From positions 62,001 through 126,000 of the forward strand of contig CAJNOP010000506.1 of NCBI GenBank assembly GCA_905250075.1: a DNA stretch of 64,000 bases. The letters run 5' to 3'. A program made the translations under genes and the position numbers. Under the pieces are notes generated by a model. It saw nothing but the letters and a program-made list of their open reading frames with translations. It was not told the DNA's origin and ran no database searches. This document shows positions 48,581 through 62,659 of this stretch, piece by piece. Numbering within the stretch: the first letter of the stretch is position 1; each line of letters begins with the position of its first letter. This DNA comes from Rotaria sp. Silwood1. Lineage: Eukaryota; Rotifera; Eurotatoria; Philodinida; Philodinidae.

Positions 48581-50589
48581 ATAATTCGTATGTTAATAAT
48601 TCAATATCGAATGAATGAATTGGTCATCAAATAAATTTTATGAAGGAAAATTAATTGCTGATAAATCAGTTAAAAATCATTTATTAAAAGATTTAAAAAA
48701 TATTTCCAAGAAAGAAAATGATGATGAAAATTTATCTGAATGTTCATTATTTTTAATTGATACAAATGGTTATGATATGAAAGAAATTTATTTTGATGAT
48801 GAAAATTCACGTGGAAATGAAGGTGAAGTTGAACTTGTTAATATTCGTATAAATGAATTAATTGAAAATTATTCTCTATCAATTGATCAAATTGGTATAA
48901 TAACACTATATTATTTACAAGTACAATTATTAAGAGAAAAACTTTTAAATAAATATCCAAATTTAGAAATTAAATCTGTTGATAGATTCCAAGGAAGAGA
49001 AAAAGATATTATTATTATTTCAATGGTTAGATCAAATTTATATGGTTATTTACTTTTATTTTTATTTTTACAAAAAACGAGATCTTTTTCATTTTTAGGT
49101 GAAGTTGGATTTTTATCAGATAGTCGTCGAATAAATGTTGCTATAAGACGTGCACATAGACATTTATGGATTTTTTGTAATGCACAAACAGTTACTCATG
49201 ATCCATTTATTAAAAGATTAATTGATTATATGATTCAACATGGACAAGTTCATTCAGCATTTGAATTTATTGATGGTTTTTATTATTTTTTTATCTTTAT
49301 TTTAAATTTTCATTTTATTTTTTTATTTTTAGAAAATAATTTTTTTCAAGGATCAACTTTACCAAAAAAAATCAACAAAATCTTTTAAATCAAAACAAAT
49401 AAAACAAAAATCAAAAAAAGTCAAGTAAAAAAAGAAATGAATGAAAAATAAATAATTTGTTTAATATAATATTTTTATTTTAGAGAACAAAAAACTGAAT
49501 GTTCTGAAGCAACAAATACACTTGAAAATGTTTTAACTAATATTCTTGATCAACATATTGAAAGTGTTTTTGAATAATCAAGATTTACAAGAATTATAAT
49601 TTGAAGATGATTTATCACCATTTTATAGACGTTATGTACATCAAGTATGTTTGTGAATAATTAAGCTTTTCAAGAATCTTTCTATTCAAATATTCTTACT
49701 TAGTTTGCTGAAAAACATAATTTACAACATATTAATGAAGATCTTGATCATCAAAGACATATTATTATTAGAAAAAATATTCCAATTGAAATGAAAATGA
49801 TTACAAATGAAGAAGAAGAAGAAAATATCAATAAAAAATTTTGTTCATTTTCTGTTAGAAGAAGAAAAAAAAGGATTCGATAGAAAAGATTGAAAAATCT
49901 AAAATATCATCAATAATCATTTCTGATCAAGATTCAATCGTAACAGATAATAATGAGGAAAAGGTAAAATAAAAAGTCTTTTTTTAATTTTGTATTTTTA
50001 TTTAAATGAATATTTTATTAGATTGAATTATCTCCAATAGTTGATAAAACAAATCTTTGTCGATATTGTCATAAAGATATTCCATCACAAAATCTTCAAT
50101 TATATGAATTATATTGTCAACGTGTTAATCCATTATCTTCATTATCAATTTCAACTAATCAAACTTCTGTAAATCAAACTTTTCTTTCAAATCAATTATT
50201 ATTAAGATTATTTTTAATTTTAGGAAAAAAATTCTCCTAAACTAAATATTGCTTCAGAACATCCAAAAACTGTTAAGAAAAAAGCAAATAAATTATCATT
50301 AATGGATTCAAATGCACCAATTGATGATTTATTAGAAGCAGATCATCAACAAGATAATATTTGTAATGCTCAAAAATGTAAAATAAAAATAATTTTATTA
50401 GGATAATTTTGTTCATATTGTAATCGTCGATATTGTTTTGAACATTCAATGCCTGAAGTTCATGGTTGTGGTCATCAAGTATGTCGATATATTAGACAAA
50501 ATCATATTTCAACAAATTCAAATATTAAACCTGTTTATGAAAATTCATCAATTAACAATGAAAAAAGACCTCTCTTTAATTCAGATTGA
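48581..50589 (+). pseudogene. IGHMBP2-type (SMUBP-2) helicase, 5'-truncated, frameshifted, several stops
   Basis: After an acceptor at 48580, RMLIIQYRMNE (helicase motif III/IV region) is followed out of frame by MNWSSNKFYEGKLIADKS, then SVDRFQGREKDIIIISMVRS (motif V) and, across an intron, GEVGFLSDSRRINVAIRRA (motif VI). An R3H-like segment follows (FYRRYVHQ, FAEKHNLQHINED) and an AN1 zinc finger (FCSYCNRRYCFEHSMPEVHG then CGH). This order is that of IGHMBP2, a 5'-3' helicase of the UPF1 family. Disabling changes: the frameshift at about 48613, a frameshift before 49576, TAA at 49597-49599, and TAA at 50404-50406 inside the zinc finger. The Walker A half is missing. Confidence 0.87.
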
Positions 50590-50729
50590 AATTAATAAGA
50601 CAATTGTTTGTTTTTTAATATTTATTTAAAAAAAATAAAAAAATAAAATGCACCATCAATACAAAAAACTGTTACTTATAATACTTTAATTGATGGAGCC
50701 GCATAAGATATGTTTCAAATTCTTTTATC

Positions 50730-53391
<2,662 letters not shown>

Positions 53392-53399
53392 CTAAATCT

Positions 53400-54135
53400 A
53401 CAAATATAGTTTCATATAGAGACAAAATGAAAAGAAGAAAAACATATTTATTCTTGTTTTAATGCATTTAATAAAAGACCTACATAAATAAGAACAATAA
53501 ATCACCTTTTTTTTTCTAAAAAAGATTCGATCGTTACCAATTATCTCAATAGTAAACTTTGTCAAAATCGTGGTTTTCGAAGTCCAATTGTAGACGAACG
53601 ATAGGTTCTATAGATGGTCTGACTAAAAATGGTACGAGTTGGATCTCGATACTTGTGGTTCACGTTTGAACGAGTGTTTTGTAGCTTTTCGTTCTCGAGA
53701 TCATTCCAACAGAAAATGACCATTTCTTTGCGTACGTCAAGTAAGTAAAAGAAAGAAAAAAAAAAGAAAACTCGCGAAGGATATTTGTGTAAGGGGCAGT
53801 TCAAGGATCACGTTATCACTTTTTGACTATTTGGGACTTTCTCTCTGGAATGATTGAATGTGATTTTTCGAAGTTCCTCCTCCTAAAATGTTCAAATTTA
53901 TTTTAAATTGGTTATTCTCATTAGTTGTTTGTGTTTGAAGTTTTGTCTGCATCTATATCAAAAAGCTGTTAGCGCAATCCCTTGCGGGATTAAAAATGTG
54001 AAACACGATGGATCTACTGTTACTAATTAAATGGACTTCGTTTTCTTCCGTTTCTTTACAATAGATTTCTAGCTTATCGTTTTTTTCTGATCTTTCAAAA
54101 CTACAGTTTCTGTGTAACAGTCTGTGAAGGATTTG
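53400..54135. other. Upstream region of the p97 paralogue
   Basis: Contains a minus-strand frame (53562-53804) with basic, Tyr/Arg-rich sequence followed by a splice-like site, but no recognised family. The rest is AT-rich and non-coding as far as can be seen. Confidence 0.4.
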
Positions 54136-54296
54136 GATATTCTCTGTCACGAAATGTGGTAATGTCTGGAGGTTCTCTGTCACGGTCTGTGATGGCCTCT
54201 GGAGTCTCTTTGTCACGGTCTGCGATGGGTTTGGAGCTTCTCTGTCACGGTCTGTGCCAGTCTCTGGAGTTCCTCTGTCACGGTCTCTGTAAAAAT
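54136..54296. repeat. 33-bp minisatellite
   Basis: The motif CTCTGTCACGGTCTGTGATGG recurs about five times; its GTCAC core starts at 54146, 54179, 54212, 54244 and 54277 (spacing 33, 33, 32, 33). Because 33 is a multiple of three, the minus strand reads as a repeated SQTVTE-like peptide, but frame changes and lack of a gene context argue against coding. Confidence 0.85.
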
Positions 54297-54348
54297 TTAA
54301 TTCGGTAAATTTGATATTTTTTATTTGAATTTTTATTACGAGGAAAAA

Positions 54349-54735
54349 ATGAATTTTAGTATTGGTTATGCTCGAATTATTCATGCAGGTTTGACTGATA
54401 CAGAAATTCAAATGGCTACATTTAAGATTCCAACAAGTGAAAAATTTGATGATCATTCAATTTTAGTTACTCATCCATCAGTTGTTACTGATCAATCAGT
54501 TCTTTTTAATTCAAAGTAGAATTTATGATACGAAATATATTAACTTTTTCTTTTTTTAATAATCGTTTTATTTTTCACAGAAAGTTTTGGATCATTCTAC
54601 AGGGGACATGATTATTTTAATACTCATCGTTTTCATATGGATATACCAGTACGTTTATTTCTTTTCTGTATTTTAGTTTAATAAAATTTTTATTTTTAGA
54701 AATATTTTCTTGCACGTCAACATCAAACTAATTAA
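54349..54735 (+). CDS. Small unrecognised protein, 88 aa, three exons
   Basis: Exons 54349-54515, 54585-54648 and 54700-54735 join in phase to an ATG-to-TAA frame of 88 codons. The second exon uses the acceptor AAAG at 54584, because the alternative at 54580 reaches a stop at once. The protein begins MNFSIGYARIIHAGLTD and ends YFLARQHQTN; the middle contains FGSFYRGHDYFNTHR, rich in aromatic residues and His/Arg. It has no signal peptide, membrane segment or known domain that I recognise. Short introns, an intact frame and a biased composition suggest a real gene. The 33-bp minisatellite is 50 bases upstream and may lie in the promoter or 5' UTR. Confidence 0.6.
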
Positions 54736-54739
54736 TGTC

Positions 54740-55570
54740 GATTAAAATAAAAACTTTTTTGAACAAATTGACTGTGATTAAAGTGCTAATATTTCTCTTT
54801 TTTTTCTCTCCTTGAATTAAAATTGTGTATTTCGCTATCTATTTAAAAGATTCGTATAAACCTTTTTCTATGATTAATCTTACTTAGTTCTTTTGTTTTT
54901 TTTTTGCCTTAATAAAAAAAAAAGAATCTTTTGATCAATAAAATATTTTTCTTTTAATATATTATTCTCAACAATGACAACCTTTTATTGATTTTACTCA
55001 CAACATAGTTCAACCGTTACAAAACACAGAAGTTATTCTAACCATTAGCAGGCTTACCAAACCTCCTGATTTTCTTACTTTTCTCCTGATAGAAAATCTT
55101 CTAAATTCAGGAACTGATTTTTATGATTTTCTCCTGTTTTCAGGTTTTTTTTTTTGCATGACGATTAGAAATACCTTGACCCAATAGAGACTTGAAAGAG
55201 AGAAGAGATCTATCGGAGTGTTTAATGGATATAATCATCAATAAGGATATACATTGCCTTTCGTCGTGAACTAGCTTTTAGTCATATGAAATATTTTTGG
55301 AATAATAATTGAAATCGAATCAAACAGGATTTAGTTGGAGTTGAATTAGAGATTAAAATGAATACACATTATAGCTGTACACAGTATTATAATTATCTTT
55401 TAAATAAACGAGATTTTTTTAAACAGATTCGATCGTCAGATAAGTATAGTCATATTGCAAAAGTCCCACGAATAGTTTAGTAAATTGGTTATACATTGTT
55501 TTACTTTTATGTTTTCATTTTAAATATTTGATATGTTAGCTTTGATTTTGTATTTTTTATGTATTCTAAT
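54740..55570. other. Non-coding interval
   Basis: AT-rich sequence with long T-runs, no supported exon. Confidence 0.5.
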
Positions 55571-55572
55571 AC

Positions 55573-56132
55573 ACTGGAAGTCAAAAGTTCGATACTAGTT
55601 TTTTGTCTTGAGTGGTATATTACAACTACACAATATTAATTTAATTTGTCTATATGCCTGTATAGTAGAGGTCTAGTACTACCTATGTATATATCTATAT
55701 AATACGAAAAGTCCTTGAATATAAAATACAACAAATGATAATAAAATGCTTGAAGTACTTTTTGTTTTGCAATAGAAATTATTTCTACAGATTTTATAGA
55801 GTTTTCGACAGCACATCTTTTGAAAAAAAATCAAGATTTTATCGTTTATCTATGCAAAGGTATTCGCAAAACAAACTATGTTGCAAACATTTTGGGACAC
55901 TCGATATTTCAGTGTTTAATATTTTGGCTATAACATCATCATTTCTCAATAAAATCCAAAATGTTTTTTTTAATCAAAATGACCAGTGAAAAAATCTCTA
56001 CAGAGTCTGATAAAATGAAAAGTCTTTTGAATACTTTGCTAATATAGAAACATGTAGACAAATTAAATTAATGTTGTGTAGTTTTAATACACAACTCAAA
56101 ACAAAAGAGTGGTACCCGGCTTTTGACCCGCA
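55573..56132. mobile_element. Inverted-repeat element
   Basis: The left arm (55573-55680, with GTCAAAAGTTCGATACTAG and ACACAATATTAATTTAATTT then GTCTA) is inverted at 56030-56132 (TAGACAAATTAAATTAATGT, GGTACCCGGCTTTTGACCC). Arms are about 105 bases and roughly 75-80% identical; TA flanks both ends. The centre contains CAGTGTTTAATATTTTGGCT followed by ATAACATCATCATT, shared with the BEACH-gene intron at 13230. Confidence 0.7.
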
Positions 56133-56385
56133 CTATAATTGCTTATGAAATAATTATTAAAATAAACTTTATGAAATTATCAATCTTTCCTAATTTTATT
56201 TCACCTATAAGAAAATTTTTTAGTCACCATCTTGATTTGAAAACGAGAAAAGTGCATATAAGAGTGAAAACTTGGATCTTATCAGATAAAAACTACCGAA
56301 TGGCTTTTGACCTTCAAAGAAAAGCCTCCTGATTTTTTATAAAAGACTCCTGATTTCTAAAATTTGAATTTGGTCTAAGGGCTCA

Positions 56386-56886
56386 AATCACTTTTTGACT
56401 AAGACAATGTTTATTTGATAAGTAATAGAAAAGTCTAGAATGATCTTGTTTTCCAGATCTTACATCAAAATTTAACTGGATTTTTCAATAAAAAGTTGTG
56501 ATTACGTAACAAAAATTGACTTGAAACTATGCATGAACAAAGTTTTCAATTAGATTAGTTTATTGAATAAAATTGTAACTTTTCTAGTATCTCCTTCCTA
56601 TCTTGAGATTTGGAATATTCGAAATTCTCTCAGGTGTAAAAGCAAATTTTGTTCATATATTTAGATCTTGAAAAAGAAAATACTTGTTGCACAATCAATT
56701 AATCTCATTAAGAACTTTGTTCATGCAAAGTTCGAAGGCGATTTTTCATGTGATCACGATTTTTTGTTGAAAGATCCAGTTAAATATTGACGTCTTGAAA
56801 AGAAAGGCCCACAAAACTAAACCATTCTAGATTTTTCTCTTAGTCATCAAATGAATACCGTCTTGTTCAAAAAAACGATTTGACAC
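56386..56886. mobile_element. Inverted-repeat element
   Basis: The left arm from about 56386 (CTCAAATCACTTTTTGACTA, TTTAACTGGATTTTTCAA, GCATGAACAAAGTTTTCAAT) is found inverted at about 56690-56886 (AACTTTGTTCATGCAAAGTT, TTGAAAGATCCAGTTAAAT, ACGATTTGAC). Arms are about 190 bases and roughly 75% identical. No transposase seen. Confidence 0.68.
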
Positions 56887-56889
56887 TAG

Positions 56890-59120
56890 GAGACGTTTCC
56901 TCATTAGTGGAGACCTGATCGCCATGTCTATTGTTTTTATATTTCTTTCGACTATAATCGATTGACATTAAAATATTGACAGTATACATCGTGATATAAG
57001 GCAAGAATAGTGATTTACAGTTGTTTTTTTCTTTTGTTCTTTTTGTTTTATTTTTCGATCGTTAAAGCATAATAGAATCTTTCATTGATAATCACTTGAG
57101 CAGTATGACGTCAATACAAATCATAAGAACAAAGTCTAAAAGTCGAGTATGTCGTTTTCATCTGATAAGAATTAGTGATACGATAAGGTGTTTTCTAGAA
57201 CGATAAGACATACAAGATATGTATAATTTCAAATATTTAAATAAAATCTCCAGTCTATTTCATCTTAATGACAGAAGTTTATTTTTCAAATCAATCTTCT
57301 CTCTACAAATTAACGATCAAAGGAATACTTTTGGAAGAAAAAGCCTTATATCAACCATATTAATAATAACATAGATATCATTTATTATCCATCAGAAATA
57401 CATCGTATATTAGCAGATGGTATCAAAGTAAAGAACCATTCAACTATATATGAATAATCAAATTAGAAATTTTATGTAAAAAAGGATATTTTTTTTCAAA
57501 TTTCTGTTATGTTTATAACCATATTTGACATATCTTTCACTACGCTTTTTTTTCGATCATTACAAATTCTATTTTAAAAGAAATTTCTTTTTAAATATAC
57601 TTGTAATGAAGTTTCAGGTTTCATATTAACATGAAATACTATTCATTATTCAAGTATTTGTGTAAATCCATACGTAAATTGATGCCATATGAAACATTGA
57701 TAAATTAAAGTTATAATTCGAATTGTTATTTAGACCTAAAATATATCGAACAGACCGAAGATAAATGATCGATGGCTAATTCCATTAGAAGATATATACC
57801 TAGAAGATGAAATTGCATGTGACTATAATTTATTCGGTCGTGGTATGGCAACTAAAAAGAAAGGAATTTTGCCATTTTCACTGTCGATTTTGTATGAAAG
57901 AGTCTACGAGACTTCAATGAAATTTTAAAAACGTTATATTTTCTTTTTTCGTAATTTTTATTGGAAAATTTTTTTTTTGTCAAATGTTTTCATATAATGG
58001 AAATTGTTTCGAATTTAAATATCTTCATGAAACTGAAAAAGACAAAGTTTTATTCGGTGTAACATCGGATATTCAAATAATATATTCGTCAGACACACAA
58101 AAACCAGTAATTGATGTTATCTAAACAAGATATTATTTTACCTAATAATGAGAATAAAATCATATTTAATTGGAAAGTGAACATAAAGCACAATATGAAA
58201 TAATTGGTTAAGGAAAAGTATGAGTGTACTGCGATCAATAAACCAGAAAATGATTTTACTTATATCAATATCCTTTGTTGATCGAAGACTGATAAGAGAA
58301 GGTCCCAGACTGTCTAATCGGTTTTTTTTCACCTAGTAGATTATAAGTAATCAACCGTGCTAATTACGAATATCAATACATCACTGGCAACTAGAACTCC
58401 AGAGACTGATTACTGGAAAGTCTGTTTTTCCGTCGAAACCTTTTTTGATCCATCTAGATTGTGATCTTTCAAATATAGTAAAACTTCTCTATTGCAAACA
58501 TGATGAAGACCGCTAAAAATGTTCACTATAAAGGCATGTTCAGTTTAGAAATTTACCGTGAAATGAAGAAACTCTTCCCGAATATCTAGGTCCACATTAA
58601 TCTTAGGAAGTTTTTCAATTACAACACAAGATTTGATGTCATTTTTTTGTCTTTTTACTTTTGAATCACTATCGATATCAATTAGTTTTAATTATAATCC
58701 AAGAAGGAAAACATTAAAAAATGTTCATTGTTAAGAATAAGAATTTGTTCACATTAGAGAGAGACATTCCTAGCAAAAAATTGCTCCCTCAAACTTAGCA
58801 AGCGTTGACTAGTGGAGGTTTTATTTTAGATAGGATTATGAACAAAGTTTTCTAGAAACTTATATTATTCAACAAAGATTAAAATATCATACATTTCTCT
58901 TTCACTTGCATTTTTTCCTTTAAATCCTCGAATAAAGTTTAGATTGAAAAAAATATTTTTTTTTAATCAATATTTAACATAATAGTCAATTAAATTCATT
59001 GACAGATTCGATGTTTTGTTTCATAATAATGAAAAAAGTTTACAAAAAAAAAAAAACTCGAAGTGTATTTTGTTATGTTCGCTTGTTGTTTGTCAATAAA
59101 TAAAGACATTGTATAATTGT
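56890..59120. other. Mostly non-coding interval with a possible kinase relic
   Basis: No intact gene. At 57770-57860 (plus) a short open stretch reads RWLIPLEDIYLEDEI followed by FGRGMA, reminiscent of the start of a tyrosine kinase domain (W-x-I-P-x-x-D-I), but the glycine loop is not convincing and stops surround it. Another open stretch at about 58020-58120 is unrecognised. Confidence 0.3.
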
Positions 59121-59122
59121 TA

Positions 59123-60106
59123 TTAACAACATGGAACTAATAGATCACAAATAACTGGATCATTCATACATCTGAGAAAACAAATGATAAAAATATTGAT
59201 AAATAATTTGTTTTTAAAATCATACCCATTAACAAATTCTTGTTTACTTAATTTCTTATCACCACTAATGTCTAGTTTAGCAATGATTTCCTTAGCACGT
59301 TTTTTTTTTTGGATCCGATTCACCTTTTTGATCAGTTATACCAGCACGGTAGTACTATAAGAACAGAAAATCTAATTTTATCGAATGAAAAACAAAATGC
59401 AAAAGAAATTTTACCATAACTGATATTAAATTAGTTAGTTCTTTTCGATAAATTTGTCCATCGTTCGGAATCATCCCATCTAAATAAAAACAATAAAAAA
59501 AAGACAATCAATAATTAATGAATACTAACAAATCAAATACAAATGTAAGTCTTTCTTCTAAGTTGCCTAATTTTTTTCTAATAGGAATTAATACAAGAAG
59601 TTCATTGAAATCAATTGTACCATCATCATTTATATTGATTCGATCAAAAATTTCTCTAAATATTATCAATAAAAAAAATTCAATAAAATTTTATATAATT
59701 ATTCTTACGTTATATCTGCTTGATCATGTGGATGTAATTTCTGATAATAATCAATAAATGTCTTTTTATCAAGTGTACCTGATGGATATTGACGAAGAAA
59801 ATCCTGCAAATGAAAAAAAAAACCAACGATCGATCATTTGGATAGTTCATTCGAAGAAATATAATTAATACAAAATACTGTATGCCATTCTCGAATTTCT
59901 ATTTTATAAAAATAAATCAAAATAGAAGACTTCAATAACTAGTAAAATTTGTTTTACCTTGCTCAGTAAGTTTAGCATTTGCTGTAAGTATATCACATTC
60001 TAGAATTATATTTTAAAAAAACTATGACAGGCTGAATATAATTTACTTTAAAAAAAAGTTTACCCTTAGGAGTCAAATTCATATTTGTTCGACCTTTTTT
60101 TGGCAT
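59123..60106 (-). CDS. EF-hand calcium sensor of the neuronal calcium sensor type, with a homopolymer frameshift
   Basis: Exons (minus): 60064-60106 (MPKKGRTNMNLTPK), 59958-59981, 59879-59898, 59709-59803, one from about 59665 to 59565, one near 59415-59475, 59226-59354 and 59123-59171. The spliced start LTEQEIREWHTDFLRQYPSG matches the N-terminal half of recoverin/NCS-like proteins. An EF-hand follows (FDRININDDGTIDFNELL). GNLEERLTFVFDL and DGMIPNDGQ then ELTNLISVMYYRAG form a second EF region, whose splice join I could not resolve in frame. SGDKKLSKQEF is a last EF loop. A run of 11 A (59300-59310 on the plus strand as T) shifts the frame by one; ten would restore it. Either a sequencing error or a disabled gene. 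Confidence 0.68.
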
Positions 60107-60109
60107 TAT

Positions 60110-62640
60110 TCTTTGTTCGTTAATAAAGATATTTTTCGTTAGATAATGAGTGACTTTTTTTCTTTATAGTTTTTAGTTGAAATTGAGTAAGCGTCGATAA
60201 AATGTGATCAACAAAGTGTATGCATTATACTTAAAGAATTGAAAGAAACAAAAACAACATTCACTTTTATATGTACTCAGAAATTAACTACTGACAGAAT
60301 GAAAGAAAATCAAATCAACCATATTAATTATTTGGCAAACAACACTAAGATTAATATATGTTGATGATGTCATTATGCTTGATTCAATAGTGTTTATAAT
60401 CTTCGACTACGACAAAATAATATCGTCATTGGTGATTACTAGCAGATCGTAGATTAAACTTTGAATACTGATTTTTCTTTTTGGTACAACTGACGAAGAG
60501 AGTAATGCATTCAAATGCAATATTAAATAAATAGAAAAGAAAAAACAAAAACATGAAGTCTCGGATTAAGTAGGTTTTTCTCTCCTATGAGTAAAATAAT
60601 ATGAGAATGAAATCTATAGGTTTTATTCCGAGACTAGGACTCTATGCATACAAATGATTATTCATTGATATATTTGAAAAACTTAGATATGTGTGAACTT
60701 GTCTATAGGCTCGAGTATTTCCTTTTAGAATTCGTCCAGGAACTTGTTCCAATATCACTATTCTTGTTCGAAGTACAACTCGACGAGCTCTATCGAATAA
60801 TATAATTAGATTTCCTATAGCTCAAAACTGCTTCCTGAAAAGCCGATTTAACTTGTTTTTTTTTTAACACGGAGAGTCAGTATACTACGGCATATTTGCT
60901 TATGGGATTCGTTTAGGAGATATTTCTCGATGAGTATACACTGTATGTCTGCTATTGACGAATGATTTTCCCAAAATATATCTCTCAAACTGTCAAATGT
61001 TTATCAACTGTCATTCATCAAGCCTCTTTTTTTTATTTCGCTGCCTAAGAAGAATCGATGCCTGACATGAGACTTGTCAGTACGAAGAATTTACATTTAT
61101 ATATAGGAAAGAGAGCATTTAAAGAAAATAATAGAATTCATAAAAGTGAGAGAGTGAGCATAAGGGGGATCAAGAAGTAAGACGAGGACGGGTTAAACAC
61201 CATGAAAGGAGTGAAGAAACAGGCGGGGGTCAAGATACGTTAGTGATATATACACAGGTTAAAACAAGCATTTTTCGATAACTGTTACATGATTGTTGAA
61301 TCGTTTAGTCCTACGAACAGTCTGAACGTTTCTGAATTTTCCCGTAGCCATTCATTTCTATGTAAGTTACGGATAAGTTGCTCTGCAAGCAATTCTTCAT
61401 CTTTTGATTCAGCAAATCCTATAAAATATTTATTCCAATGTCCCGTATATCTATTAACTAATAAGAATTCGTTGAATATGAACTCGAAGAACTCATCTGG
61501 CTAGTGCTGACAATGTAAAGCCCGTTTTACACAAGTAGAATAGAAATGCGCTAATTGTCTACGTTGGCATTGAGAGAAAAGGAGGAAAATAGCGAAAAGC
61601 CAGGTGAATATGGAGAGAATATATCAGGAGAACAACATCCTATGAAGCTCAGAAGATGTCATTCTATAAATGCGACAGAAGTTTATCATGTAAACTCTTT
61701 GGCAAATTTTTAGTAAGGATTTATTGATCATTATTGACCTGGCCAGTTATGGACTAATCCAATAGGTGAGGTATTTATAGGATGTACACCATTTTTACCA
61801 CATCTCAGGTTGAATTTAGGCCTTTCATTCACTCTCCATGCTCTGTCAGACTAGAATACCTCGATTTTTTCGTAATTAATTAGTTGAACCGAAAGTAATG
61901 AAAGATTATCAAAGAAAACCTTAAGTCTCCTCTCAAGATTCAGACATTGTTCAGAATATTTAGCTCCAATCCGGCTGGCATCAAGTCTCTTGAGTTAATT
62001 TGAATTCTAATGCGTAGGTGCCTTTTTTTTGTTATCCTGTGCATTCATTTGTATCAGAGATACCATATGGTAACTATGTTACAGGCAGACATACATAGAT
62101 GAATTCTCGTTTCTAGACTTTATCCTTTCGATCTCCGGAAAAATACTTTTAGTTTAGTTGAGTCTTCTTTTTTCTGCAAATGAGGATAAAATATATTGAA
62201 TTAATGTTTCGTTTGTTCTTCAAATAAGTTTTTTCATTCTTTAACAAATAAGACTTTGATGATTTCTCTTCAATGTATAAATTGATTTGTCTAGTTAAAT
62301 TAAATATTTACAAATTGAATCAAATAAACTAATGATTTCGCTGTTGATTTTTTTCAAAACTATTATATATTCGTATACATAAAAGAAAAGCATGCTTATG
62401 TAAGAGTAAAAAAAAAAAAAAGATGGAAGAACGTAAAAAGACAAAATTGACACCATAGAATGTTATAATGATAAAACTCTGATAACTAGCAAAATGTTTT
62501 TTCAAGAATAAAAATCGATACGAAACAAAACCAAATGTTCACTGTTAATTGAAATAAATAAAGACAATAAATAATTATTGATAGACACGCTAAACAAAAA
62601 CAAAAAGAATAATAATAAATCTAATAAAATACTTTTTTTT
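60110..62640. other. Gene-poor interval
   Basis: No coding exon could be supported over about 2.5 kb. A purine-rich, relatively G-rich stretch (about 61145-61230) stands out from the AT-rich background. The open frame 61289-61504 shows no motif. Confidence 0.5.
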
Positions 62641-62659
62641 TACTTGAAAATTGCTATTT

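Noticed and set aside
57770-57860. Tyrosine-kinase-like stretch WLIPLEDIYLEDEI
   Set aside because: Too short, without a convincing glycine loop, Lys or HRD/DFG motif nearby; kept only as a note in the interval entry.
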